DNA from: Caldimonas caldifontis
Lineage (GTDB): Bacteria; Pseudomonadota; Gammaproteobacteria; Burkholderiales; Burkholderiaceae_C
Reading direction: 5' to 3'
DNA: 64,000 bases
NCBI RefSeq assembly: GCF_002930615.1
Contig: NZ_PSNX01000002.1
Coordinates: 280,069 to 344,068, forward strand
A program made the position numbers and the translations under genes. This document shows positions 54,264-63,089 of this stretch, piece after piece (position 1 is the stretch's first letter; each line of letters begins with the position of its first letter). Under the pieces are notes generated by a model, which did not search any database, had not been told where the DNA came from, and worked only from the letters and a program-made list of their open reading frames with translations.

Positions 54264-55057
54264 TGAACCTCGTCAGCGTCCCGACCTTGCGCCGCCTGGC
54301 CGCTTTCGGCGGGCTCGCCGCCCTGTCGCTGATGTCGGCATTTCCTGAAGCGGCTTTAGCGCAGGCCACCCCGGGCGCGCCCGGCGGATCCTTGCCGCTC
54401 GTGATCGGCCAGGGCCCCGGCGGCACCAGCTATTCGGTACCCATCCAGACCCTGCTCTTCTTCACGGCCCTGAGCTTCATTCCAGCAGTTCTGCTGCTGA
54501 TGACGAGCTTCACCCGCATCGTCATCGTGCTGAGCCTGCTGCGCCAGGCCCTGGGCACGCAGTCGGCTCCGCCCAATCAGGTGATCATCGGCCTGTCGCT
54601 CTTCCTCACGATGTTCGTGATGGGGCCCACCATCGACCGGGTCTACACCGAAGCCTACCAGCCCTATTCGAACCAGCAGATCGACTTCGACGTGGCGCTG
54701 CAACGCGCCGAGGTGCCGGTGCGCGAGTTCATGCTCAAGCAGACCCGCGAGTCCGATTTCGCGCTCTTTGCCAAGCTTGCCAAGCTCGACCCCTCGGTGA
54801 CCGCCCAGGACGCGCCCTTCCGCGTCATCGTGCCGGCCTTCGTCACGAGCGAGCTCAAGAGCGCCTTCCAGATCGGCTTCATGATCTTCATCCCTTTCCT
54901 GATCATCGACATGATCGTCGCCAGCGTGCTGATGAGCCTGGGCATGATGATGCTCTCGCCCGTGCTGGTGGCCCTGCCCTTCAAGCTGATGCTCTTCGTG
55001 CTGGCCGATGGCTGGAACCTGCTGCTCGGGTCCCTGGCCGCCAGCTTCGTGACCTGA
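54263..55057 (+). CDS. fliP: FliP, export-gate pore protein
   Basis: 264 residues from the ATG at 54263, one base inside the fliO stop. A cleavable signal-like N-terminus ([20 protein letters not shown]) is followed by four membrane segments. Signatures include [20 protein letters not shown] (at about 78-97) and [20 protein letters not shown]. FliP with FliQ and FliR forms the helical export pore in the MS ring. No anomaly is seen. Confidence 0.97.
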   Translation: MNLVSVPTLRRLAAFGGLAALSLMSAFPEAALAQATPGAPGGSLPLVIGQGPGGTSYSVPIQTLLFFTALSFIPAVLLLMTSFTRIVIVLSLLRQALGTQSAPPNQVIIGLSLFLTMFVMGPTIDRVYTEAYQPYSNQQIDFDVALQRAEVPVREFMLKQTRESDFALFAKLAKLDPSVTAQDAPFRVIVPAFVTSELKSAFQIGFMIFIPFLIIDMIVASVLMSLGMMMLSPVLVALPFKLMLFVLADGWNLLLGSLAASFVT

Positions 55058-55073
55058 ACAACGCGAGGCCTCC

Positions 55074-55343
55074 ATGGACGCCACCCACGTCTTCACCATC
55101 GGCCAGCAGGCGCTTTACACCCTGCTGATGCTGGCCGCACCGCTGCTGCTCACGGTCCTGGGCATCGGCTTGGTCGTCAGCATCATCCAGGCCGCCACCC
55201 AGATCCACGAGGCCACCTTGTCCTTCGTGCCCAAGCTGGTGGGTGCCGTGATCGTGCTCGGCATCGCCGGGCCCTGGATGATGAACACCCTGGTGGAGTT
55301 CATCCAGCGCACCATCACCGGCATCCCGGGCATGGTGCAGTGA
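55074..55343 (+). CDS. fliQ: FliQ, export-gate protein
   Basis: 89 residues with two membrane helices: ALYTLLMLAAPLLLTVLGIG and VPKLVGAVIVLGIAGPWMMN. The intervening SIIQAATQIHEATLSF is the FliQ signature. It packs around the FliP/FliR core of the export pore. It lies 16 bases after fliP and 19 before fliR. Confidence 0.97.
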   Translation: MDATHVFTIGQQALYTLLMLAAPLLLTVLGIGLVVSIIQAATQIHEATLSFVPKLVGAVIVLGIAGPWMMNTLVEFIQRTITGIPGMVQ

Positions 55344-55362
55344 GCCCGGCATCCGGGGAATC

Positions 55363-56124
55363 ATGCTCACTTTCACCGATGCCCAGCTGAGCGCCTGGCT
55401 GACGCCGGTGCTCTGGCCCTTCTTCCGGGCGCTGGCGCTGTTCATGACGGTGCCGGTGTTCTCCCAGCGGGCTGTGCCCACGCGCGTGAAGATCGCGCTG
55501 GCCTTCTTCGTGGCCCTGGCCGCTCAGGTGTCGATGCCGGACGTGCCCCCGATCCCGCTGGACGCCCCCGAGGCCCTGCTGGTGCTGCTGCAGCAGATCC
55601 TGATCGGGGCCACCATCGGCTTCGCGGTACGCCTGGTCTTTGCCGGTGTCGAGTACGCCGGTGAGTTGATCGGCCTGCAGATGGGTCTGGGCTTCGCGGC
55701 CTTCTTCGACCCGGCGCAGGGCGGCGCGGCCAACGCGGTGAGCCGCTTCTTCGGTGCCACCACCGCCTTGCTCTTCGTGGTCATCAACGGCCACCTCATC
55801 CTGGTGGCGGCCGTGATCCAGAGCTTCCAGGTGTTCCCGGTCGGACCGGAGCCCATGGCCTTCGTGCGCATGCTGCAGGTTCACACCTGGGGCGCCGAGG
55901 TCTTCAAGCTCGGCCTATGGATCGCCCTGCCCATCATGTCCATGCTGCTGTTCGCCAACCTCGTGCTGGGGGTGATCTCGCGGGTGGCCCAGCAGATGAA
56001 CATCTTCGCCATCGGCTTTCCCATCACCCTGTCGGTGGGCCTGCTGGGCCTGCTCCTGATGCTGCCGATGATGGAGCAACCCTTCGTGATGGCCCTTGAA
56101 CGTGCATTGAGTCACTTTCAGTGA
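55363..56124 (+). CDS. fliR: FliR, export-gate protein
   Basis: 253 residues with about six membrane segments. Recognisable parts are RALALFMTVPVFSQRAVPTR, the loop YAGELIGLQMGLGFAAFFDP and GVISRVAQQMNIFAIGFPIT. FliR completes the FliPQR pore and contacts FlhB. It ends the fliLMNOPQR operon, and a GTG-initiated frame of the next gene overlaps its stop. Confidence 0.97.
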   Translation: MLTFTDAQLSAWLTPVLWPFFRALALFMTVPVFSQRAVPTRVKIALAFFVALAAQVSMPDVPPIPLDAPEALLVLLQQILIGATIGFAVRLVFAGVEYAGELIGLQMGLGFAAFFDPAQGGAANAVSRFFGATTALLFVVINGHLILVAAVIQSFQVFPVGPEPMAFVRMLQVHTWGAEVFKLGLWIALPIMSMLLFANLVLGVISRVAQQMNIFAIGFPITLSVGLLGLLLMLPMMEQPFVMALERALSHFQ

Positions 56125-56207
56125 ACAACTCCGGGCTCCCGACCGTCACACTCGCCGCTAGACTGCAACGGTCAACCGAGCATGGACAAGCTGCCTCCCG
56201 ACTTCCC

Positions 56208-58055
56208 ATGACCGCCGCAGTAAGCCTTCCTGCCGATCCGGCCGATGCCTCGCCCTTGGCCCGGGTGAGCCTGGCCATGGAAGCGCTGCTCGCTGCCGGT
56301 CCGGGCGAAGGCAGCTTGGCTGCCACCCTCGCTCACCTGATGGGACTGGACGGCGTGCTGCTTGGGGAGTTGCCGGCACAAGGCGGGGAGCCGATCGTCA
56401 CCGTCGTCGATGGGTGGCTTCGCGGCCGCGCCACCGCGCACTTTCGTTACGCGCTCCAGGGAACGCCCTGCGACGTGACCGTGCGCCGCGGATGGTGTGT
56501 GCACCCTCAGGGCGCCGCGCAGGCGTTTCCGCAAGACAGAGAGCTGGCTGAGCACGGGATCGAGGGATACGCAGGCCGGGTGCTCGTCGATCGCAGCGGC
56601 ACCCCCCGCGGCCTGCTGGTGGCACTGTCATGAGAACCGCTGGAGGATGTTCACACCTTGCAGCACCTGTTCACGCTGTTCACGCCATTGGCGCTGGCCG
56701 AACTCGACCATCGGGTGAACGCACTCGGGACCAGCCGGCGGGCCGGCGAAGGGCTGGTGGACGCGCTCACGAACCTGGGCAACCGAAGCGCCCTCTACGA
56801 TGCACTGCAGGCGCGCTCCGATCTCCCCGCCGGCACGCTGGCACTGGCTGTGCTCGACATCAATCACTTCCACGAGATCAACGAGCAGCTCGGGCATGGC
56901 GCTGGTGACGAAACCCTGCAAGCGGTAGCCGCGCGCATCGCGCGATGGAACCCCATGGCCGCCACGCCGTGTGCGTACCGGCTGGGGGGCGATGAGTTCG
57001 TCATCCTGTGTCAGGCCAACCGGGGTCAGGCCTGTGACTGGACCGCGCAGTTCGAAAATCTGGTGGCCTGGCTGAACGAGCCCATGCAGGTCAGCGGCCA
57101 CGCCCTGTCACTGACATTGAGCGTGGGGGTCGCGGTGGGCCCGGTGGCTGGGGACTCCATCGATTCGCTGCTGTGGCGAGCCGATCAGGCCAAGCGTCTG
57201 GCGCGTGAGCGGGGTCGCTCGGTGGTCCTGCACACGCCCTCCCATGCACACACGCCGCAGCATCGCGACTTGTCCTTGCGGGCCGACATCCGCCAGGCAG
57301 TGGCTCAGCAGCAGTTCGTCCTGCATTACCAGCCCAAGGTCTGCCCCCGGCTGCGCACCCTCGTGGGTCTGGAGGCCCTGATCCGCTGGCCCCACCCCGT
57401 CACGGGCCGCGAGGTCCAGCCGGCCGAGTTCATTCCCTTCATCGAGACGACGGCCTACATCCACCCCGTGACCCAATGGGTGCTGAACCAGGCGCTGGCC
57501 GACCTTGCGTCGCTGCCCGAACACCTCGCCCTGTCGGTCGCCGTCAACATCTCGGCCAAGAATCTGCTGGACGAGCGCCTGGTTCCCAAGATCGCCGACG
57601 CCTTGGAGCGCACGGGCGTCTCGGCGCACCGGCTCGAACTGGAACTGACCGAGAGCAGCTTCCTGTCCAGCCCCCGTTTCGCCCGTGAGCAGATCGAGGC
57701 GCTGGCGGAACTGGGCGTTCGTGTGTCGATCGACGACTTCGGCACCGGGTTCTCGTCGCTGAGCTACCTGCAGGACCTGCCCGTGCATGCCATCAAGGTG
57801 GACCAGATCTTCGTGCGTCCGCTGCTCGACACGCCCCGCAGCGCCACGATTGCACGTGCGGCGGTGGAACTCGCCCACGCACTGGGCATGCAGGCCGTGG
57901 CCGAGGGCGTGGAGCGCGCAGAACTGATCGAGCCGCTCGCGGCCATGGGCTACGATGCCCTCCAGGGCTTCGCCATTGCGCGCCCGGCGGCCTTGCATGA
58001 CGCCCTGGCGGCCGCACGGGACTGGGCTCAGACCAGCCCGTTGCGGATCGCGTAG
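56208..58055 (+). pseudogene. GAF-GGDEF-EAL c-di-GMP enzyme gene interrupted by an in-frame TGA at 56631
   Basis: The first part (56208-56633, about 141 residues from the ATG; a GTG at 56121 is an alternative) looks like a GAF sensor domain and ends GLLVALS at TGA. The same frame resumes EPLEDVHTLQHLFTLF, as expected for the end of a GAF domain, and continues with an intact GGDEF domain (YRLGGDEFVIL) and EAL domain (LEALIRW, DDFGTGFSS, QGFAIARP) to 58055. The downstream frame has no ATG or ribosome-binding site near its start; TTG at 56658 is the first candidate. A single C-to-T change of CGA to TGA would explain the break. Either the sequence has an error, the gene is truncated, or the GGDEF-EAL part is made alone from an internal start. 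Its catalytic motifs remain intact. The 3' end overlaps the converging regulator gene by 28 bases. Confidence 0.72.
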
Positions 58056-58657
58056 ACCGTCAGCTCGGAGTTGTTGCTCAACCCGAGCTTTTCCAGCACC
58101 CGGGCGCGATAGACACTCACGGTCTTGGGGCTGAGGGTCAGTTCCTCGGCGATGTCGGACAGACGCTTGCCGGAGGCGATCATGGTGAGGGTCTGCAGTT
58201 CACGGTCGGACAGCCTCTCGTGTGCCGCTTCCGTGGTGGGGGCGGTGAGGCTTTCCACCAGCATCTGAGCCATGTCCGGCGTCACGTACTTGCGCCCTTG
58301 CGCCACCATGCGCACAGCGGCCACCAACTGGGCGGGGTCACCGCCCTTGTTCACATATCCGTACGCACCGGCCTTGAGGGCGCGGATGGCGTACTGGTCC
58401 TCGGGGTACATCGACACCACCAGCACCTTGACCGGCGAGCCCTCGTCCTTCAGCGCATGCAGCACGTCCAGCCCACTGCGCCCGGGCAGATTGATATCGA
58501 GCACCAGCACGTCACAGCTCTGGCGGCGCAGCAAGGCCCGCAACTCGCCGTAGTCGCCCGCTTCACCCACCACTTCGATGTCAGGGGCATCGGACAGCGT
58601 GTCGCGGATGCCGCGACGTATGAGCGCGTGGTCGTCGCACAGAATCACTTCAATCAC
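58028..58657 (-). CDS. NarL/FixJ-type response regulator
   Basis: 209 residues. The receiver domain has Asp8-Asp9 (ILCDDHALIR) and phosphorylated Asp54 in LDINLPGRSG. The C-terminal LuxR-type helix-turn-helix is clear: LSDRELQTLTMIASGKRLSD, then LSPKTVSVYRARVLEKLGLS. It probably acts with the kinase encoded just upstream, whose stop it overlaps (ATGA). The target genes cannot be predicted. Its tail overlaps the GGDEF-EAL reading frame on the other strand. Confidence 0.93.
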   Translation of the reverse strand: MIEVILCDDHALIRRGIRDTLSDAPDIEVVGEAGDYGELRALLRRQSCDVLVLDINLPGRSGLDVLHALKDEGSPVKVLVVSMYPEDQYAIRALKAGAYGYVNKGGDPAQLVAAVRMVAQGRKYVTPDMAQMLVESLTAPTTEAAHERLSDRELQTLTMIASGKRLSDIAEELTLSPKTVSVYRARVLEKLGLSNNSELTVYAIRNGLV

Positions 58658-59829
58658 AGCTCACCCCAGAAGGTCGGGTCGTCATCAGAGCGTACCTCAT
58701 GCAGGCGGGGAGCGTCATGCAGGCCGTTTTCGCCGTTGACGACATCGCCCAGAGGCACCGACAGGATCAGCGTCGTGCCGCTGGGTCCGCTGCTCAGGTC
58801 CACCCAGCCGCCCACCGTGCCGGCGCGCTCCTGCAGCCCACGGATGCCGAAGGATCGCGTCTTGGCCAGGTCGGTCCGTGTCAGGCCGCGTCCATTGTCA
58901 CTGACCTCCAGTGACAGCACGCCGGCGGCAATCGTGAGGTCGACGTTCACTCGCGTCGCATGGGCGTGCTTGGAAACATTCGTCAAGGCTTCCTGGGCCG
59001 TGCGGTAGGCCACGAGTGGCACGCCGGCCGGCAGCCTGGGCTGCTCCTGGCTGGAGCGGAAGCGCGTTTCGATGCCGGTGCGCTTCTCGAAAGTGGCCGC
59101 CATCCACTGCAAAGCGGCCACCAGCCCCTGCTCCAGAATGGCCGGACGCAGGTTGTGCATGATGCGCTTGCTGGCCTCCAGGGCCTGGCTCACGGTGTCC
59201 AGCGCAGACTGGGCTCGCTGCTGGACGGCTGGGTCCTGGGTGTGGCGGGCGATCCAGGCCAGGTCGAACTTGAGCGCCGTCAAGGAACCGCCAACGTCAT
59301 CATGGATCTCGCGCGCGATGGCAGCCCGCTCCAGCTCCACACTGGTCTGCAAGTGTTGCGCCAGCTCCCGCAGACGCTCCTGGGACTGTGCCAGCGCCGC
59401 ATCCGCCAGTTGCTTGTCCCTCAACGCCTGATGGGCGTCGATCGCATGGAGCATGGCCGGCACCAACCGAGCCAGATTGTTCTTGAGCAGGTAATCGGCC
59501 GCTCCGTTGCGCATGGCCGCCACCGCCGTGTCCTCGCCGATTTCACCCGAGACGATGATGAAAGGGATCAACAGCCCCCGCGCCTTGAGCATCTCCAGGG
59601 CGACCAGGCCGGAAAACCCCGGCAGGTTGTAGTCGGAGAGGATCACGTCCCAAGGAGCGCCTCGCAGTCCCTGCGCCAGGGCGGCTTCAAACCCCGCGGC
59701 CGATTCGACCCGCTGCGCCTCGATCTCCAGCCCTGCGCGGCGCATCTGCGTCAGCATGAGCTGGTGATCCAGATCCGAGTCCTCGACGTGCAGGACCCTC
59801 AGGTGGCGCGGGGCTTCAGGGGCAGGCAT
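58654..59829 (-). CDS. Hybrid REC-histidine kinase (HisKA_3 type)
   Basis: 391 residues without membrane segments. An N-terminal receiver (HVEDSDLDHQLM; phosphorylated Asp66 in SDYNLPGFSG) precedes a coiled-coil and a HisKA_3 dimerisation domain with His176 in REIHDDVGGSLTALKFDL. An HATPase domain follows (AYRTAQEALTNVSKHAHATR, SDNGRG). The receiver at the front makes it a cytoplasmic relay kinase driven by another phosphodonor. It is co-translated with the NarL-type regulator downstream. Confidence 0.92.
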   Translation of the reverse strand: MPAPEAPRHLRVLHVEDSDLDHQLMLTQMRRAGLEIEAQRVESAAGFEAALAQGLRGAPWDVILSDYNLPGFSGLVALEMLKARGLLIPFIIVSGEIGEDTAVAAMRNGAADYLLKNNLARLVPAMLHAIDAHQALRDKQLADAALAQSQERLRELAQHLQTSVELERAAIAREIHDDVGGSLTALKFDLAWIARHTQDPAVQQRAQSALDTVSQALEASKRIMHNLRPAILEQGLVAALQWMAATFEKRTGIETRFRSSQEQPRLPAGVPLVAYRTAQEALTNVSKHAHATRVNVDLTIAAGVLSLEVSDNGRGLTRTDLAKTRSFGIRGLQERAGTVGGWVDLSSGPSGTTLILSVPLGDVVNGENGLHDAPRLHEVRSDDDPTFWGEL

Positions 59830-59876
59830 GTGTGGATTTTTCCCGATTTTGGACTACAGGTGGCAGCCCGCCGGCC

Positions 59877-59885
59877 GAAATAGGG
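59877..59885. promoter_or_regulatory. FlhDC-like element between the kinase gene and the chemotaxis genes
   Basis: GAAATAGGG, with TGGCAG 16 bases before it (59861), lies in the 168-base divergent gap. It resembles the AAATAGCG core seen at other flagellar operons but with one mismatch, so it is the weakest of the set. Confidence 0.25.
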
Positions 59886-59997
59886 AAGAACGCGCCCGGA
59901 CCGCAAGCTCAGGGCGCTGGCCGCGCCCCGGATGCGAGCAAGTCTAGCGCCGGCTGAGACGAAACCGACCCTGCCTTCACCGAGCCATGGAGACCCC

Positions 59998-60456
59998 ATG
60001 CAGATGAACGAATCGCCCAGCCCCGAGACCGGGCAGACCTTGCCCCTGCTGATGGCCGCCGACCTCCAGGATCACCTGATGACGGCCACCAATGACCTCG
60101 AACGCCTGCAAGGTCTTCTGGCCGACGCCTGCGACGGGCTGATGCTGCGCTTTTCTTCGGCGGTGCAGCAGATGGAAGGGCTCATGCAGGCGGCCACCGA
60201 CCATCGCATCCAGGCCAGCGAACTGACCCCCGTATTGCAGAACCTTGGGGCGGCTGTCACGGCCTTGCAGTTCCAGGACATGGCCTCGCAGCTCATCAAC
60301 CACACGAACCGCCGGCTGCGCAACTGCGCAGACCAGATTGCCCGCGAAGCCATGGGGGATGACGAGGATGGCCAGGTTGTCGTCGAGACGCTGCCCCTGC
60401 GCCCCAACCCCGTCACCCAGGCGGAGATGGATGCGGGCTCGATCGAACTGTTCTGA
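59998..60456 (+). CDS. Small CheZ-like protein (putative CheY phosphatase)
   Basis: 152 residues from the ATG at 59998, with GGAG five bases upstream. It is mostly helical. The segment LQFQDMASQLI places Asp94 and Gln98 with the same four-residue spacing as the catalytic Asp139/Gln143 of the true CheZ in this window. The C-terminal peptide TQAEMDAGSIELF resembles the acidic-hydrophobic CheY-binding tail of CheZ, also ending in Phe. It starts the run with cheY and cheA, 62 bases before cheY. A phosphatase for the adjacent CheY is the simplest role; this is inference from motif, tail and context. Confidence 0.65.
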   Translation: MQMNESPSPETGQTLPLLMAADLQDHLMTATNDLERLQGLLADACDGLMLRFSSAVQQMEGLMQAATDHRIQASELTPVLQNLGAAVTALQFQDMASQLINHTNRRLRNCADQIAREAMGDDEDGQVVVETLPLRPNPVTQAEMDAGSIELF

Positions 60457-60518
60457 GCCCACCCTCAAGTTTTCGCCCCAAGCACCGATACCCAGCTAGA
60501 AATCCCGGAGAGAGAGCC

Positions 60519-60881
60519 ATGCATTCAATCCTTGCGGTGGACGATTCCGCCTCCATGCGCCAGATGGTCGCCTTCACGCTGAAGAACGCCGGCTACAACG
60601 TCGTCGAGGCGGTGGACGGCCAGGATGCGTATGAGAAGGCCGGCGGTCGCAGCTTCGATCTGGTCCTCACCGACCAGAACATGCCCCGCATGGATGGCAT
60701 CAGCCTCACCAAGAAGCTTCGGGAGAACCCGCAGTTCAAGAGCACGCCCATCCTGATCCTGACCACCGAGTCCAGCGACCAGATGAAGCAAGCCGGGCGC
60801 GCCGCGGGCGCCACCGGCTGGCTGGTCAAACCCTTCGATCCGAACAAGCTGATCGAAGTGATCCAGAAAGTGATCAAGTGA
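60519..60881 (+). CDS. cheY: CheY-like single-domain response regulator (copy 2)
   Basis: 120 residues. The receiver motifs are Asp8-Asp9 (ILAVDDSASMRQMV), phosphorylated Asp52 in TDQNMPRMDG, Thr in LTTESS near 84 and Lys in GWLVKPFD. The form LAVDDSASMRQM and the Gln after Asp52 are typical of the CheY found beside CheA in chemosensory clusters, distinct from the motor CheY at 43442. It may be the immediate phosphate acceptor or sink of the CheA encoded 61 bases downstream. Confidence 0.92.
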   Translation: MHSILAVDDSASMRQMVAFTLKNAGYNVVEAVDGQDAYEKAGGRSFDLVLTDQNMPRMDGISLTKKLRENPQFKSTPILILTTESSDQMKQAGRAAGATGWLVKPFDPNKLIEVIQKVIK

Positions 60882-60942
60882 GCCGGCCCGTCGCCGACCT
60901 GCCCGACCCCTTGTTTCCATCCGACCGCATCAGGAGTACGCC

Positions 60943-63036
60943 GTGGGCGAAATGACTTCCGAAGGCTCCCAGCTCAGCGCGGGCTTCGACCTCAGCCAGT
61001 TCTACCAGGTCTTCTTCGAGGAAGCCGGCGAGAACCTCGACCGCATGGAGCAGCTGCTGCTTGAACTCGACATCGAGGCGGCCGACGACGAGGAACTGAA
61101 CGCCATCTTCCGCTGCGCCCATTCCATCAAGGGGGGCGCCGCCACCTTCGGCTTTGCCGACGTGGCCGAGCTGACGCACCAGATGGAGACGCTGCTGGAC
61201 AAGCTGCGCCGTCACGAGCTTCAGCCCACCCCGTCGATGGTGGACGTGCTGCTGGCCTCTGGCGATGCCCTCAAGGCCCAACTCTCGCGCCACCAGACCG
61301 GCGCGGGCAGCGAGGTGGACACCACCGAACTGCTGTTCAACATCCGCGCCATGGTGGCCGGCGAGGCGCCCCCGGCGCCGGTGGCTGCCGCCCCGGTGGT
61401 GACCCCCGCCCCGACACCGGCCCCGGCCGAACCCGTGGCGACAGCTCCCATGGCGGCCAACGGCGAACGCTGCCTGGAACTGACCGTGGGCCCGCTGCCC
61501 GACCCTTCCGTGGCTGACAACCTCGTCGATCTCTTCAAGGAAATCGTGGACCTGGGCAAGATCGAGGCGCTGGATGGCGGACGGGCCGAAGGTGGCGTGC
61601 GCCGCTTCAAGGTGACCACCCGCAGCAGCGAATCCGAACTGCTGGACCTCTTCACCTTCCATGTGTCCAAGGAGCATGTGAGCTTCAAGCCGATGCAGGC
61701 TGAGACTGCCGTGGTGGCCCCGCCCCCGGCGGCCGAGGATCCGGGCTACGGCTTCTTCGAAAACTCGCCCGGCGCGCCGAGCACTCAGGCGGCCACCCCT
61801 GCCCCGGCCAAGCCTGCCGCACCCAAGCCAGCCTCCCGCGCCGAGGCGCGCACCGGCGGCGGTGCCGCGCTCGACGCCGCCACGATCCGCGTGGCCGTCG
61901 AGAAAGTGGACCAGCTCATCAACCTGGTGGGTGAACTCGTCATCACCCAGGCCATGCTGGCCCAGAACAGCCGCGGCCTGGACCCCGTGGTGCACCAGCA
62001 GATGCTGGCCGGTCTGACCGACCTGGACCGCAACACGCGCGACCTGCAGGAAGCCGTGATGTCGATCCGCATGATCCCCATGTCCACCGTGTTCAGCCGC
62101 TTCCCCCGCATGCTGCGCGACCTGGCCGGCAAGCTGGGCAAGAAGGTCGAGCTGGTCACCCACGGTGAAGCCACTGAGCTGGACAAGGGCCTGGTCGAGA
62201 AAATCACCGACCCGCTGACCCACCTGGTGCGCAATTCCTGCGACCACGGCATCGAGCTGCCGGCCGACCGTCTGGCCGCCGGCAAGCCCGAGACGGGCAC
62301 CATCACGCTGTCAGCCTCGCACCAGGGCGGCTCCATCGTGATCGAGGTGCGCGACGACGGCCGCGGCCTGAACCGCGAGAAGCTGCTGAAGAAGGCCCGC
62401 GAGCGCGGCATCCATGCCCCCGATACGCTCACCGATGCGGAAGTGTGGAACCTGATCTTCGAACCGGGCTTCTCCACCGCTGACGAGGTCACCGATGTGT
62501 CGGGACGCGGCGTGGGCATGGACGTGGTGAAGAAGAACATCGCCTCGCTCAATGGCACCGTCGAGATCGACTCGGCCGAGGGCTACGGCATGCGCGTCTC
62601 GGTGCGCCTGCCACTCACCCTGGCCATCATGGACGGCATGAGCGTGGGCGTGGGCGAAGAATGCTACATCCTGCCTCTGTCCTCGGTGGTCGAGAGCTTC
62701 CAGGTCCAACCCGGCATGATCAAGACCGTGGGCACCAGCGGCCGCGTGGTCGAGGTGCGCTCCGAATACATGCCGGTCATCGAGCTCGAGCAGGTCTTCC
62801 ACGTGCCGCGCTTCGACTTCGAACACGTGAGCTCCATCATGGTCGTGGTCGAAGCCGAAGGCGGCCGGGTGGCGCTGATGGTGGACGAACTCCTCGGCCA
62901 GCAGCAGGTGGTGGTCAAGAACCTCGAGGCCAACTATCGCAAAGTGCCCGACGTGTCCGGCGCCACCATCATGGGCGACGGCCGTGTGGCATTGATCCTG
63001 GATGTGGGCAGTCTGGTCAGGCGGTCGCGCCACTGA
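60943..63036 (+). CDS. cheA: CheA, chemotaxis sensor kinase
   Basis: 697 residues from a GTG at 60943 with AGGAG seven bases upstream; an ATG three codons later is the alternative. Domains: Hpt with phosphorylated His60 (CAHSIKGGAATFGF); Ala/Pro linker; P2-like CheY-binding segment (about 175-250); linker; P3 dimerisation (VDQLINLVGELVITQAMLAQ); P4 ATPase with LVRNSCDHGIELP, DDGRGL and VSGRGVGMDVV; P5 CheW-like C-terminus. It phosphorylates CheY in response to receptor arrays. No cheW is seen before the window ends; a terminator follows. Confidence 0.97.
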   Translation: MGEMTSEGSQLSAGFDLSQFYQVFFEEAGENLDRMEQLLLELDIEAADDEELNAIFRCAHSIKGGAATFGFADVAELTHQMETLLDKLRRHELQPTPSMVDVLLASGDALKAQLSRHQTGAGSEVDTTELLFNIRAMVAGEAPPAPVAAAPVVTPAPTPAPAEPVATAPMAANGERCLELTVGPLPDPSVADNLVDLFKEIVDLGKIEALDGGRAEGGVRRFKVTTRSSESELLDLFTFHVSKEHVSFKPMQAETAVVAPPPAAEDPGYGFFENSPGAPSTQAATPAPAKPAAPKPASRAEARTGGGAALDAATIRVAVEKVDQLINLVGELVITQAMLAQNSRGLDPVVHQQMLAGLTDLDRNTRDLQEAVMSIRMIPMSTVFSRFPRMLRDLAGKLGKKVELVTHGEATELDKGLVEKITDPLTHLVRNSCDHGIELPADRLAAGKPETGTITLSASHQGGSIVIEVRDDGRGLNREKLLKKARERGIHAPDTLTDAEVWNLIFEPGFSTADEVTDVSGRGVGMDVVKKNIASLNGTVEIDSAEGYGMRVSVRLPLTLAIMDGMSVGVGEECYILPLSSVVESFQVQPGMIKTVGTSGRVVEVRSEYMPVIELEQVFHVPRFDFEHVSSIMVVVEAEGGRVALMVDELLGQQQVVVKNLEANYRKVPDVSGATIMGDGRVALILDVGSLVRRSRH

Positions 63037-63047
63037 GTCCATCTCTC

Positions 63048-63072
63048 AAGAGCCCCATCAGGGGCTCTTTTC
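63048..63072 (+). terminator. Rho-independent terminator after cheA
   Basis: AAGAGCCCC (63048-63056) pairs with GGGGCTCTT (63061-63069), loop ATCA, ending in TTTT. It lies between cheA and the next chemoreceptor gene, so the receptor depends on read-through or on a promoter that I cannot see in the remaining bases. Confidence 0.85.
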
Positions 63073-63089
63073 ACGCAAGCCGCATCGTC

